64,000 nt of DNA from an uncultured Kordia sp. (GTDB lineage Bacteria; Bacteroidota; Bacteroidia; Flavobacteriales; Flavobacteriaceae): contig NZ_CANLEA010000024.1 in assembly GCF_947489565.1 (NCBI RefSeq), positions 1 through 64,000 on the forward strand, written 5' to 3'. The translations under genes were made by a program, and so were the position numbers. Positions 1 through 8,280 of this stretch are shown one piece after another. The notes under the pieces were generated by a model. That model searched no databases. It had not been told where the DNA came from and worked only from the letters and a program-made list of their open reading frames with translations. The stretch's first letter is position 1. Each line of letters opens with the position of its first letter.

Positions 1-444
1 TGCGCTTTGGTATCGCTTCGCTCTTAGACGCGGCTTTGCCTTTTAGTATTTTAGTAGCTGGCTAATTTGTTTTTCTACGTTGGTTTGAATATCTAAACTG
101 CTAAACTTATAAACACTTAAACTTTTTAGATTGTTAGACACGCTTGCGCTTTGGTATCGCTTCGCTCTTAGACGCGGCTTTGCCTTTTAGTATTTTAGTA
201 GCTGGCTAATTTGTTTTTCTATGTTGGTTTGAATATCTAAACTGCTAAACTTATAAACACTTAAACTTTTTAGATTGTTAGTATTGCTTCGCCTTTTAGA
301 CACGCTTGCGCTTTGGTATCACTTCGCTCTTAGACGCGGCTTTGCCTTTTAGTAGCTGGCTAATTTGTTTTTCTATGTTGGTTTGAATACTTAAACTGCT
401 AAACTTATAAACACTTAAACTTTTTAGATTGTTAGACACGCTAT
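1..444. repeat. Three tandem direct-repeat units, about 140-160 bp each
   Basis: Three near-identical units begin at about 1, 145 and 307, each opening with TGCGCTTTGGTATC and ending near ACTTTTTAGATTGTTAGA. The second unit carries about 18-30 extra bases, and the third lacks a short TAGTATTT segment. I see no gene here. The same vocabulary (CGCTTCGCTCTTAGA) recurs at 36632-36706, so this is a dispersed family. The array is cut by the window edge, so more units may lie upstream. Confidence 0.85.
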
Positions 445-486
445 TGTTTTGTGTGATTTCTTTCAACATTCAACATTTTTCAAAGC

Positions 487-548
487 GTCACTTCGAGTGA
501 TTTTTCGTAATAGCATGAAGAAAAATTGTATCGAGAAGTACTTTGAAA
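487..548 (+). repeat. Dispersed hairpin repeat, copy A
   Basis: This copy starts GTCACTTCGAGTGA and ends GTATCGAGAAGTAC, with a variable middle. The ends can pair (ACTTCGA with TCGAGAAGT, one bulge). Related copies lie at 16331-16375 and 33711-33760 (both minus) and at 49871-49923 (plus). All are intergenic. Confidence 0.75.
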
Positions 549-585
549 CTGAACTTTTTTACTCGCTCTGAAAGTAACTAAAAAC

Positions 586-621
586 AAAAAAGCCGAACAA
601 AGATCACTTCATTCAGCTTTT
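586..621 (-). terminator. Terminator after the pyrE-SRPBCC pair
   Basis: Read on the minus strand, AAGCTGAA pairs with TTCGGCTT (one G-T pair) around a 14-base loop and is followed by a T-rich run. It lies directly downstream of the minus-strand gene ending at 643. Confidence 0.6.
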
Positions 622-642
622 ATAAAAGTATGTGTTTTTATA

Positions 643-1035
643 TTATAATTTGCTCATATTTTCAGCAAGTGTGTTTACAAATTTTCCAATAGGTCCTTTG
701 ATCATCATAGACATCATTGGATTAAATTTTCCTTCAAACACTAACTGTGCGTCACTTTTTCCTTCTCCAGCATCTTCAATATTACCTGTAAGTGTAAAAG
801 GTAATTTGTCGGAAGCAGCACCTAAAACAACTTGATTTGGCGGTGTGCTTTCTTTTAATTTTAATACAATTTCTGGCATTCCTTTTAATGCAAAAAGAAA
901 TTTCCCTTCTGCCAATACCTCAAATTTACTAATATTTTCAGGCATTAATTTTTCAAAATTTTCAACATTCGTCAAAAAATCGTAAAGTTCTTGGGGAGAC
1001 TTATTTACGCTTACTTTCGGGCTTTCTATGTTCAT
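643..1035 (-). CDS. SRPBCC (START-like) family protein
   Basis: This is a small soluble 130-residue protein without a signal peptide. Its overall pattern fits the SRPBCC/polyketide-cyclase-like fold that binds hydrophobic ligands: an N-terminal strand, then a helix with ELYDFLTNVENFEKLMP, alternating strands, and a long amphipathic C-terminal helix. No catalytic residues can be assigned, so the ligand is unknown. It lies 24 bases downstream of pyrE on the same strand and is probably cotranscribed. A terminator follows at 586-621. The family call rests on fold-like sequence pattern and resemblance to flavobacterial homologues, so it is moderate. Confidence 0.7.
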   Translation of the reverse strand: MNIESPKVSVNKSPQELYDFLTNVENFEKLMPENISKFEVLAEGKFLFALKGMPEIVLKLKESTPPNQVVLGAASDKLPFTLTGNIEDAGEGKSDAQLVFEGKFNPMMSMMIKGPIGKFVNTLAENMSKL

Positions 1036-1059
1036 TTATTGTTATTTTTCAGTAATTAA

Positions 1060-1704
1060 TCAATTAGCATTCCAATTTGCAGGATCTTTTCTCCAATTTT
1101 GTAAAGTTTCTAATTCTGCAGTAGTAATATAATTGGTGTCTAGTGCTTGTTCTAAAAGATTTTCATAGTTGCTTAAGGTGTGTAGATTGACACCTGCATT
1201 TTCAAAATTTTCCTTAGAAATATCAAAATTATACGAAAAAATGGCAACCATTCCTTTTACATTAACTTCGGCAGCATCTAATGCTTTTACGGCATTTAAA
1301 CTACTTTTTCCTGTGCTAATCAAATCTTCAACAACGACTACATTTTGTCCTTTTTGAATAAATCCTTCAATTTGGTTTTGTCGTCCGTGCTTTTTAGCTT
1401 CAGGTCTAACATATACAAAAGGAACTCCCATATATTCGGCTACTAAAATTCCAATTCCAATAGCGCCAGTAGCTACACCAGCAATAACATCGGGCTTTCC
1501 GTATTCTTTATCAATGTGTTTTGCAAACTGCTCTCTTAGGTAATTTCGTATCGGTGGAAACGATAGCGTAATTCGGTTATCACAGTATATTGGCGATTTC
1601 CAACCAGATGCCCATGTAAAAGGTTCTTGTGGTTGTAATTTAATTGCGTTAATTTGCAACAACAATTCGGCAGTCTTTTTAGCTGTATTCTTATCAAAAA
1701 TCAT
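1060..1704 (-). CDS. pyrE: Orotate phosphoribosyltransferase
   Basis: PyrE converts orotate and PRPP to orotidine 5'-phosphate in de novo pyrimidine synthesis. The 214-residue length is normal for the family. The PRPP-binding signature VVVVEDLISTGKSS lies at residues 122-134. The substrate-loop region with YVRPEAKKHGRQNQIEG is at about 98-114. I chose the ATG at 1704 (MIFDKNTAKK); a longer frame to 1731 adds nine residues unlike the family and would overlap the divergent NUDIX gene. Only seven bases separate the two start codons. A -7 element (TACATTTG on the minus strand, 1716-1709) lies just upstream, implying an almost leaderless transcript. Confidence 0.95.
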   Translation of the reverse strand: MIFDKNTAKKTAELLLQINAIKLQPQEPFTWASGWKSPIYCDNRITLSFPPIRNYLREQFAKHIDKEYGKPDVIAGVATGAIGIGILVAEYMGVPFVYVRPEAKKHGRQNQIEGFIQKGQNVVVVEDLISTGKSSLNAVKALDAAEVNVKGMVAIFSYNFDISKENFENAGVNLHTLSNYENLLEQALDTNYITTAELETLQNWRKDPANWNAN

Positions 1705-1708
1705 AGTG

Positions 1709-1716
1709 CAAATGTA
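1709..1716 (-). promoter_or_regulatory. -7 promoter element for pyrE, inside the NUDIX start
   Basis: TACATTTG on the minus strand matches the Bacteroidota -7 consensus TAnnTTTG. Four bases separate it from the pyrE ATG, so transcription would begin at or next to the start codon. The element overlaps the ATG (1712) of the divergent NUDIX gene. No well-spaced TTG -33 element is visible. Confidence 0.5.
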
Positions 1717-2293
1717 TAAAGTTTTTATCAATGAGAAGCTTATTATTCTATCAAATGAAGTTCAAAAGAGTGAAATTTCCGACACTTTTTTGTTGAAAGA
1801 TGTTGATTTAGAGTGGCTTATAGGAAAATTGAATAATGGGAAAATAGATAAAGCGATACTTTATCACGATAACGGGGAAGAATTACTGCCTTTACTGTAT
1901 ACAAAGCTGCCTTTGGTAGAAGCGGCGGGCGGTTTGGTGAAAAATGACAAAGATGAAACCTTGTTTATTTTTAGAAATGGAAAGTGGGATCTGCCGAAAG
2001 GAAAGACCGAAAAAGGCGAAAATATAGAGGAAACTGCTGTCAGAGAAGTCGAAGAAGAAACCGGCGTAAAAAATTTGACAATTACTGAATTTTTAATGCA
2101 GACCTATCATATTTTTAAACGAAATGGAGAGTATCGATTGAAATTAACGCATTGGTATAAGATGGAAACTACATACGATGGCGAGTTGCTTCCGCAAATA
2201 GAAGAAGATATTATGGAAGTCGTTTGGAAAAATGATGCAGCTGCCAAAATCGCATTGCAAAATTCTTATGAAAATATAAAGTTACTGTTTTAA
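1712..2293 (+). CDS. NUDIX hydrolase
   Basis: NUDIX enzymes hydrolyse nucleoside diphosphates linked to another moiety. This 193-residue protein has a complete NUDIX box, from GKTEKGENIEE to REVEEETGV at about residues 98-120, so the metal-binding glutamates are present. The about 65-residue N-terminal segment before the domain is typical of flavobacterial homologues and carries no recognised motif. The frame can open with GTG at 1706, but ATG at 1712 is the normal start. The substrate cannot be deduced. It is divergent from pyrE with almost no intergenic space, so its promoter must lie inside pyrE coding DNA. Confidence 0.9.
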   Translation: MYKVFINEKLIILSNEVQKSEISDTFLLKDVDLEWLIGKLNNGKIDKAILYHDNGEELLPLLYTKLPLVEAAGGLVKNDKDETLFIFRNGKWDLPKGKTEKGENIEETAVREVEEETGVKNLTITEFLMQTYHIFKRNGEYRLKLTHWYKMETTYDGELLPQIEEDIMEVVWKNDAAAKIALQNSYENIKLLF

Positions 2294-2359
2294 TCTAGAC
2301 TATAAGACTTATTAGATTTTTAGATGATTAGACTTTTTAATTTTGATCTAACAATCTAA

Positions 2360-4111
2360 CTAATCAACAATTCTAAAAATCGGATAGCGTAAATGTGCTT
2401 TTTCGTAATGATTAGATTTTTTGTAAATCCAACGTAATTGTTGAGAAGCACTTTCTGCAAATTCTTTATTGTTGGCTTTCATTTCGTCAAACTCAGCTTT
2501 CCACGCAGGATTTTTAGCCAATAATTCTTTTGCTTCATCTTCAAAAACGTACGGAGAAAAACCTTCTTTTTGTTGTAAAATGGTATCAAAGAAATTCCAA
2601 TTAAAGAACGAGTCAACAGCTTCAGGTTCGAGTGTTTCTAGCAAATAGCGAAAAGCAGTTTGATTTGTATTTACAATAAAATCACCTTGTTTGAAACCTA
2701 TTTTTTGCAAGCTTTTGGTAACTTCTGTATTGTAATGTGTATAATGGCCTTCAAACGGATTTGTATAGGTTTTAAAATCTTTGATATGATAGACTTCTAC
2801 GTCAATGATAGTGTCATTTTCAATAAGCTTCATTTCCACATGATTCAATTTTAATAAATCAATTATATGATGCCAACCTTGCGGAATAATGTATGCTTTT
2901 GGCACAGAAACTTCTTTTGTTGCTTTGAAATAATTATAATAACTCACTTCTTTGGTAAACGGCTTGCTAACATCATATTTTAAACGTTTCTGACCTGTCA
3001 AATCGCTATCTACAAAAGTGCCTTCATATCCTTTAAAATTTAGTTTGGTTTCTTGTTCTCTATCCAATTTCCATTGTACAGGATACGTTTTAGCATTTAC
3101 AAAAGATGCATGTGTTTTTTTACGAATCGATTTGATATCTGAATGATGTTTGGTTTCAATATTTTCAATCAAAGCTTCCATTAAAGCATAGGTTCCTTCT
3201 ACACGTTGTTTATACGGTTTTAGCATGTGTGTTTCTACCATTAAACCTAAAGTATTAAACAAAGTGGTGTATCCTGTAGAGTAGCGCGGCGAATCCATAA
3301 ATTGAGAAAATCCACTATCCGGCGTACGCCCAAAAACATTTACATACGGCGTAATGTCCCAATTATTTTTTAGTAAAGTCGCTTCTAAATCAGGCATCAT
3401 GGTATTGTGTAGAAAATCTCCCGCTTCATGACCTAATTTGTTATGTTGTGTAAATAAATGTGTCAATGTATATTGATAATCGGCACCATTACTCACATGA
3501 TTGTCTACAAAAACATCGGGCTGTACTTTGTGAAATATTTCGGCAAAGGCTTTTGCATTTCGGGTATCTGACTTTATAAAATCACGATTCAAGTCATAAT
3601 TCTGTGCATTTCCACGAAAACCATATGCTTCTGGACCATTTTGATTGGCTCTTGTGCCTGAATTTCGGTTCAAACTTCCACCAACATTATACACAGGAAT
3701 TGCTGCAATAACAACATTTTTAGGTGCTTCTTTTTGTCCGTTTGCTAAATCGCGCACAAGCATCATGGTGGCATCAATTCCATCGCTTTCGCCAGGATGA
3801 ATTCCATTATTTACGAGCAGAATTGTTTTTTCTTTTCGAATAGCATCAAAATCAAACTTCCCGTCAGGATTAAAAGTGACCAAATGTAACGGTTTGCCAG
3901 CATCTGTATTTCCAATAGTTTCCAAATGAATTTCATCATATTGCTCGGCTAAATTCTCATAAAAAGTAATGACTTCTGGATACGTTGGTGTTTGCGTTCC
4001 TTTAGATGTTTCAAATGTAGTTGTAAAATCGTAGGTAGTTTTCGTTTCTTTCTTTTCAGAAGTACAGGAAATAAAAATAGAAATAAAGAAAATGAATAGA
4101 AGTTTTTTCAT
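2360..4111 (-). CDS. M14-family zinc carboxypeptidase, lipoprotein
   Basis: This is a 583-residue exported protein with a lipoprotein signal (FFISIFISC, lipidated Cys about residue 16). Zinc-site motifs of the M14 family are visible: HPGESDG (H and E ligands) near residue 104, then NYDLNRDF, and DNHVSNGADYQY carrying the third ligand near residue 205. The C-terminal half (about 320-583) is a family-specific extension. It probably trims peptides at the outer membrane or in the periplasm. It is transcribed alone; a -7 element lies at 4132-4139. Confidence 0.88.
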   Translation of the reverse strand: MKKLLFIFFISIFISCTSEKKETKTTYDFTTTFETSKGTQTPTYPEVITFYENLAEQYDEIHLETIGNTDAGKPLHLVTFNPDGKFDFDAIRKEKTILLVNNGIHPGESDGIDATMMLVRDLANGQKEAPKNVVIAAIPVYNVGGSLNRNSGTRANQNGPEAYGFRGNAQNYDLNRDFIKSDTRNAKAFAEIFHKVQPDVFVDNHVSNGADYQYTLTHLFTQHNKLGHEAGDFLHNTMMPDLEATLLKNNWDITPYVNVFGRTPDSGFSQFMDSPRYSTGYTTLFNTLGLMVETHMLKPYKQRVEGTYALMEALIENIETKHHSDIKSIRKKTHASFVNAKTYPVQWKLDREQETKLNFKGYEGTFVDSDLTGQKRLKYDVSKPFTKEVSYYNYFKATKEVSVPKAYIIPQGWHHIIDLLKLNHVEMKLIENDTIIDVEVYHIKDFKTYTNPFEGHYTHYNTEVTKSLQKIGFKQGDFIVNTNQTAFRYLLETLEPEAVDSFFNWNFFDTILQQKEGFSPYVFEDEAKELLAKNPAWKAEFDEMKANNKEFAESASQQLRWIYKKSNHYEKAHLRYPIFRIVD

Positions 4112-4131
4112 GAAAATGATTTTTGGCTTTT

Positions 4132-4139
4132 CAAACTTA
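4132..4139 (-). promoter_or_regulatory. -7 promoter element for the M14 peptidase
   Basis: TAAGTTTG on the minus strand fits TAnnTTTG, 20 bases upstream of the peptidase ATG. No clear TTG -33 box was found. Confidence 0.45.
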
Positions 4140-4271
4140 GGTAAAAAAATAGAAAAAATAGGAGTGTGTGATTATTCATCGTTTCTAAAGTAAAAAAGCA
4201 ATACAATTTTACCAATAATGAGCTCAATTGTTATGAAATGGTTGTTATGACTTATTTCGTATTCCTAAAAC

Positions 4272-4301
4272 TTGCCAAAAGAAATAATAACTGTATTTTT
4301 G
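4272..4301 (+). promoter_or_regulatory. Promoter of the SulP gene
   Basis: TTG at 4272-4274, 19 bases, then TATTTTTG at 4294-4301 is a textbook Bacteroidota -33/-7 pair. The expected start site is near 4307, giving a leader of about 30 bases before the ATG at 4340. Confidence 0.7.
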
Positions 4302-4339
4302 CCGCTTCTTATTTTTAAGAATTACAAGAGCAAAGAATT

Positions 4340-5983
4340 ATGACTGAGTTTATTAGAAAACGTACGGCAAATGCCAAGAATGATATTTTAAGTGGATTAA
4401 CAGTCGCGTTGGCATTAGTGCCAGAAGCGGTTGCCTTTGCCTTTGTAGCAGGTATTCCGCCAATGGTTGGTTTGTACGGAGCGTTTATGATGGGAATTAT
4501 CACTGCCATTTTTGGTGGACGTCCAGGAATGATTTCAGGTGCAACAGGCGCCATGGCAGTTGTAATGGTAGCTTTAGTTGCTAAAGGAAATGCGTTTGGA
4601 ATTGATGCTGGCATGGGCGAGCAAGGCTTGCAATTTTTGTTTATTACGTTGTTGATGGTTGGTGTTATTCAAGCAATGGCTGGAGCTTTTAAACTTGGAA
4701 AATTTGTTCGATTGATTCCGCATCCTGTGATGATGGGATTTGTAAATGGTTTGGCAATTGTGATTTTTATGTCGCAGTTAGAAATGTTCCCTCAAATAGC
4801 TCCAGAAGGAATATCTTTTTGGTCAAATATGGGCGAATGGTTTACTTCGCTATTCAATAATACAAGATTCTTACTGATGCTTGGTTTGGTAGGATTGACG
4901 ATGTTGATTATGTGGGGATTGCCAAAAATAACGAAGAAATTACCGGAAGCTTTGATTGCTATTATTGTGGTTTCTGCGATTGTTATTTTAGGAAATTTTG
5001 ATGATGTTGCTACCGTAAAATCATTTATTGTAGAAGGTAGTAATGGAGAAAGCACAGGTTTAAAAGGTGGTTTGCCACAATTTCAAACAGGTATATTTTC
5101 TGCTGAATTGTGGAGTTTGAAAAACCTGTTAGTCATGGCACCATATGCATTTATTTTAGCAGCCATTGGATTGATAGAATCATTAATGACTTTGAATTTA
5201 GTGGACGAATTGACAGAAACTCGTGGAAACGGAAACCGTGAATGTTTGGCTCAAGGTGGCGCGAATATTTTAAACGGACTTTTCGGTGGAATGGGAGGTT
5301 GCGCTATGATTGGACAATCAATCATTAACATAAAAGGTGGCGGACGCGGAAGACTTTCTGGAGTTGTTGCAGCGGTTGCATTATTATGTTTTATTCTTTT
5401 TGCTTCTGGATTGATAGAACAAGTACCAATTGCAGCGTTAGTTGGTGTAATGTTTATGGTAGTAATTGGAACCTTTGCTTGGAGTAGTTTTAGAATTTTA
5501 AACAAAATACCAATTAGTGATGCCATTGTATTAATTGCAGTTTCTTTAATTACGGTATGGAAAGATTTAGCTGTTGCAGTAATTGCAGGTGTAATTATTT
5601 CAGCCTTGGTATTTTCATGGGAAAATGCAAAACGCATTCGTGCACGCAAAAAAGTATTGGAAAATGGAACTAAAGTATACGAAATTTTTGGACCTTTATT
5701 CTTTGGAAGCATTCAAGCTTTCAATAGTAAATTTGATGTAAAAAATGATCCAGAAATAGTCGTGGTAGATTTTATGGAATCAAGAGTTTCAGACCATTCT
5801 GCATTGGAAGCTATTTTTAACTTAACACAAAAATACGAAGCAGTAGGAAAGCAATTGCGAATCAAACATTTAAGCGAAGATTGTAAAGCCTTAATGATTA
5901 AAGCTTCTCCTAAATTGGCAAATGTTATCGAAGATGCTGTAGATGATCCTCGATACTATGTCATGATGGATCTACAAAAATAA
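4340..5983 (+). CDS. SulP family inorganic anion transporter
   Basis: This 547-residue inner-membrane protein has the SulP layout: about 10-14 hydrophobic segments over residues 15-430, then a cytoplasmic STAS domain (about 440-547, with VVDFMESRVSDHSALEAI). The family signature region with GGRPGMISGATGAMAVV lies near residues 55-75. SulP proteins move sulfate, bicarbonate or other anions; the substrate cannot be told from sequence. No carbonic anhydrase gene lies next to it. It has its own promoter and is followed by the kinase cluster. Confidence 0.92.
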   Translation: MTEFIRKRTANAKNDILSGLTVALALVPEAVAFAFVAGIPPMVGLYGAFMMGIITAIFGGRPGMISGATGAMAVVMVALVAKGNAFGIDAGMGEQGLQFLFITLLMVGVIQAMAGAFKLGKFVRLIPHPVMMGFVNGLAIVIFMSQLEMFPQIAPEGISFWSNMGEWFTSLFNNTRFLLMLGLVGLTMLIMWGLPKITKKLPEALIAIIVVSAIVILGNFDDVATVKSFIVEGSNGESTGLKGGLPQFQTGIFSAELWSLKNLLVMAPYAFILAAIGLIESLMTLNLVDELTETRGNGNRECLAQGGANILNGLFGGMGGCAMIGQSIINIKGGGRGRLSGVVAAVALLCFILFASGLIEQVPIAALVGVMFMVVIGTFAWSSFRILNKIPISDAIVLIAVSLITVWKDLAVAVIAGVIISALVFSWENAKRIRARKKVLENGTKVYEIFGPLFFGSIQAFNSKFDVKNDPEIVVVDFMESRVSDHSALEAIFNLTQKYEAVGKQLRIKHLSEDCKALMIKASPKLANVIEDAVDDPRYYVMMDLQK

Positions 5984-6063
5984 TCTACGTAAGTGATGTT
6001 AAAAATTAAAAAGATGCACTAATTTTTGTATCTTTTGCCCTGATTATAGCCTACTTACTACAC

Positions 6064-8280
6064 ATGACTGCCTTACGAGTGTTTTTATTGCTTATTGTCT
6101 ATGCATCAACATTGCATGGACAAACAGATCGTACGATCACTAAAGATAGCATAATCAAGCTTCAGGTAGCTGCAAAAAAGCTTTCTTCAAAACGAAAATT
6201 TAGCAAAGCAATTCGATACAGCGAACGCGCATTAAAACAAGCGACACTTGCAACAAACGATAGTCTTATCGCAGAAAGTTATTGTACACTAGGTATTGTA
6301 TATGTTCATATGCGCTATAAGGAACGCGCCATAGAAAATTACAACAAAGCCATTGTATACTTCACGAAAAAAAATAATGAAAAGCGCTTAATGCAAATTC
6401 ATAGTGATATTGGGTATTATTTGTTTAAAAATGAAGAATTGGTAGCTGCAGAATCACACTTGCAGTTAAGTTTGGAGCTTTCAAAAAAGTTTGCGGATGA
6501 TATCAATTCCATAAAACCAAAATATCATATTGGACAATTGCACGTAATTAAAGGTGCTTACGAGAAAGCAAAAGAATGCTTTGAAAAGGTAATTAATTTT
6601 TGTGTTAACAGTCCAGATTATCCGCCAAATGCAGATATGTTACAAGGTGCATATTATTACAGCGGAAAATCGGCGCTCTTACAAGGAAAAATAGACGAAG
6701 CAGAAGCACATTATAAAGATGCAATTTCCATGTGTGATGATTCTCATAAAGAACATTTGGAATTATTAGCTTTTGCTCACAAAGACTTAGCGGCAATTTA
6801 TGCGCAACAAGGAAAAAAACGATTAGAGTTAGAAGCACTTGCCAAGCATATTGAGTCTTATGAATCCTACAATTTGCATAAAAAAGAAGAATTGCTTTCT
6901 GAGATTGTCTTGAAATACGGAATTGATGAATACGAAGATCGATTGGAAACTATTGAAAAAGATCAAGAAGACAAAGAATTGTATATTTCCAATTATAAAA
7001 AACTGACTACAATTTTTGTTATTATTTTAGTGGTTTTGGTCTTGTTAACTGGTGTTTTTTATCTAAATCAACGTGCAAGAGTTCGTACCAATGCATTGTT
7101 GAGTGGACAAAATAAGCAATTGATTGAAGCAAAAAAGCAAATTGAAAACGTATCTAAAATCCGCACAAATTTCTTCTCGTTAATCAGTCATGAGTTGCGT
7201 ACACCTTTGTATGCAATTATCGGAATGACTAATTTATTACTGTTGGAAAAACCCGAAAAATTCCAAGAACGGTACTTAAAATCATTAAAATTTTCGGGCG
7301 AACATTTATTAGCAATCATTAACAATATTCTTCAAATGAATAAGGTGGAAGCTAGCAAAATGGAAGCCATTGAAGAAAATATTGATCTGCGTAAAAACGT
7401 AAAAAATGTAATTACTTCCGTGAATTTTCTCGTGAAGGAAAATCGCAATAATATTGATGTAAAGATCGATCAAAAAATTCCAACTCAATTGTTGGGCGAC
7501 AGTCTAAAGATTTCGCAAATTCTTTTCAATCTATTGGACAATGCGGTTCGGTATAATATGGAATCGAATATACGATTAAGAATTGGTCAAATAGGAGAAA
7601 CCAATGAAACGATTCGATTAAAATTTTCAGTAAAAGACAACGGTTTAGGCATTCCACAACAGAAAAAACATGTCGTTTTTGAAAACCTCGCCAAAGGAAT
7701 TGTATTAAACGAAAACAACGGATATCTTGACTTAGGTTTAGGATTGACAACAGTAAACAATCTATTAAAAGTATTAAAATCAAAACTCCATTTACGAAGT
7801 GTATTAAACAGAGGAACAGAATTTTACTTTGAATTGGAATTGCGAAAAATTGTTGGAACTGAAGTAGAAGATGAGATTGAATATGAAAATAAAACCTATA
7901 ATTTTGAAGGTTTAAGCATTTTGATTGTAGATGACAACGCCGTGAACGGACTGTTGACACAGAAAATTTTGGAACGCCAACAAATAGACACCAAAGTAGT
8001 GCTGAGTGGTTTTTCTGCACTTGATATTATAGAAAAGCAAGATTTCGACCTTATTCTAATGGACATGTTTATGCCAAAATTAAACGGTTTGGAAACCATT
8101 CAGAAAATTAGAGAAAACAATAATAATATTCCGATTATTTTATTGACGGCCATGGAAATTTCGGATGCGTATTCGAAAGTTGTAGATACAAAAATTAGTG
8201 GTGTCATTAGCAAACCTTTTGAGCCTGAACTATTATATGATAAAATTGACTACGTAATACATCAATCAAATGAAGAATAG
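6064..8280 (+). CDS. TPR hybrid sensor histidine kinase 1 (divergent catalytic domain)
   Basis: In order, this 738-residue protein has a signal peptide (1-20), periplasmic TPR-type helical repeats (about 25-290), one membrane helix (about 316-337), HisKA with SHELRTPLY (His376), HATPase_c, and a C-terminal receiver domain with LILMDMFMP (Asp667) and a conserved Lys in SKPF. The kinase part is less conserved than in its two neighbours: the F-box is altered (FENLAKG) and the G2 box reads LDLGLGL instead of GSGLGL. No output domain is present, so a separate phosphotransfer protein or regulator must follow. Its stop overlaps the next gene by 11 bases, indicating an operon and translational coupling. 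Confidence 0.9.
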   Translation: MTALRVFLLLIVYASTLHGQTDRTITKDSIIKLQVAAKKLSSKRKFSKAIRYSERALKQATLATNDSLIAESYCTLGIVYVHMRYKERAIENYNKAIVYFTKKNNEKRLMQIHSDIGYYLFKNEELVAAESHLQLSLELSKKFADDINSIKPKYHIGQLHVIKGAYEKAKECFEKVINFCVNSPDYPPNADMLQGAYYYSGKSALLQGKIDEAEAHYKDAISMCDDSHKEHLELLAFAHKDLAAIYAQQGKKRLELEALAKHIESYESYNLHKKEELLSEIVLKYGIDEYEDRLETIEKDQEDKELYISNYKKLTTIFVIILVVLVLLTGVFYLNQRARVRTNALLSGQNKQLIEAKKQIENVSKIRTNFFSLISHELRTPLYAIIGMTNLLLLEKPEKFQERYLKSLKFSGEHLLAIINNILQMNKVEASKMEAIEENIDLRKNVKNVITSVNFLVKENRNNIDVKIDQKIPTQLLGDSLKISQILFNLLDNAVRYNMESNIRLRIGQIGETNETIRLKFSVKDNGLGIPQQKKHVVFENLAKGIVLNENNGYLDLGLGLTTVNNLLKVLKSKLHLRSVLNRGTEFYFELELRKIVGTEVEDEIEYENKTYNFEGLSILIVDDNAVNGLLTQKILERQQIDTKVVLSGFSALDIIEKQDFDLILMDMFMPKLNGLETIQKIRENNNNIPIILLTAMEISDAYSKVVDTKISGVISKPFEPELLYDKIDYVIHQSNEE

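Noticed and set aside
1-444. Possible CRISPR array or insertion sequence
   Set aside because: Units are long and nearly identical throughout with no spacer pattern, no transposase frame and no terminal inverted repeats.
7526-8020. Long antisense frame (164 codons) in kinase 1
   Set aside because: It is a shadow of the kinase coding frame, with Cys/His/Phe-rich composition unlike real proteins here.
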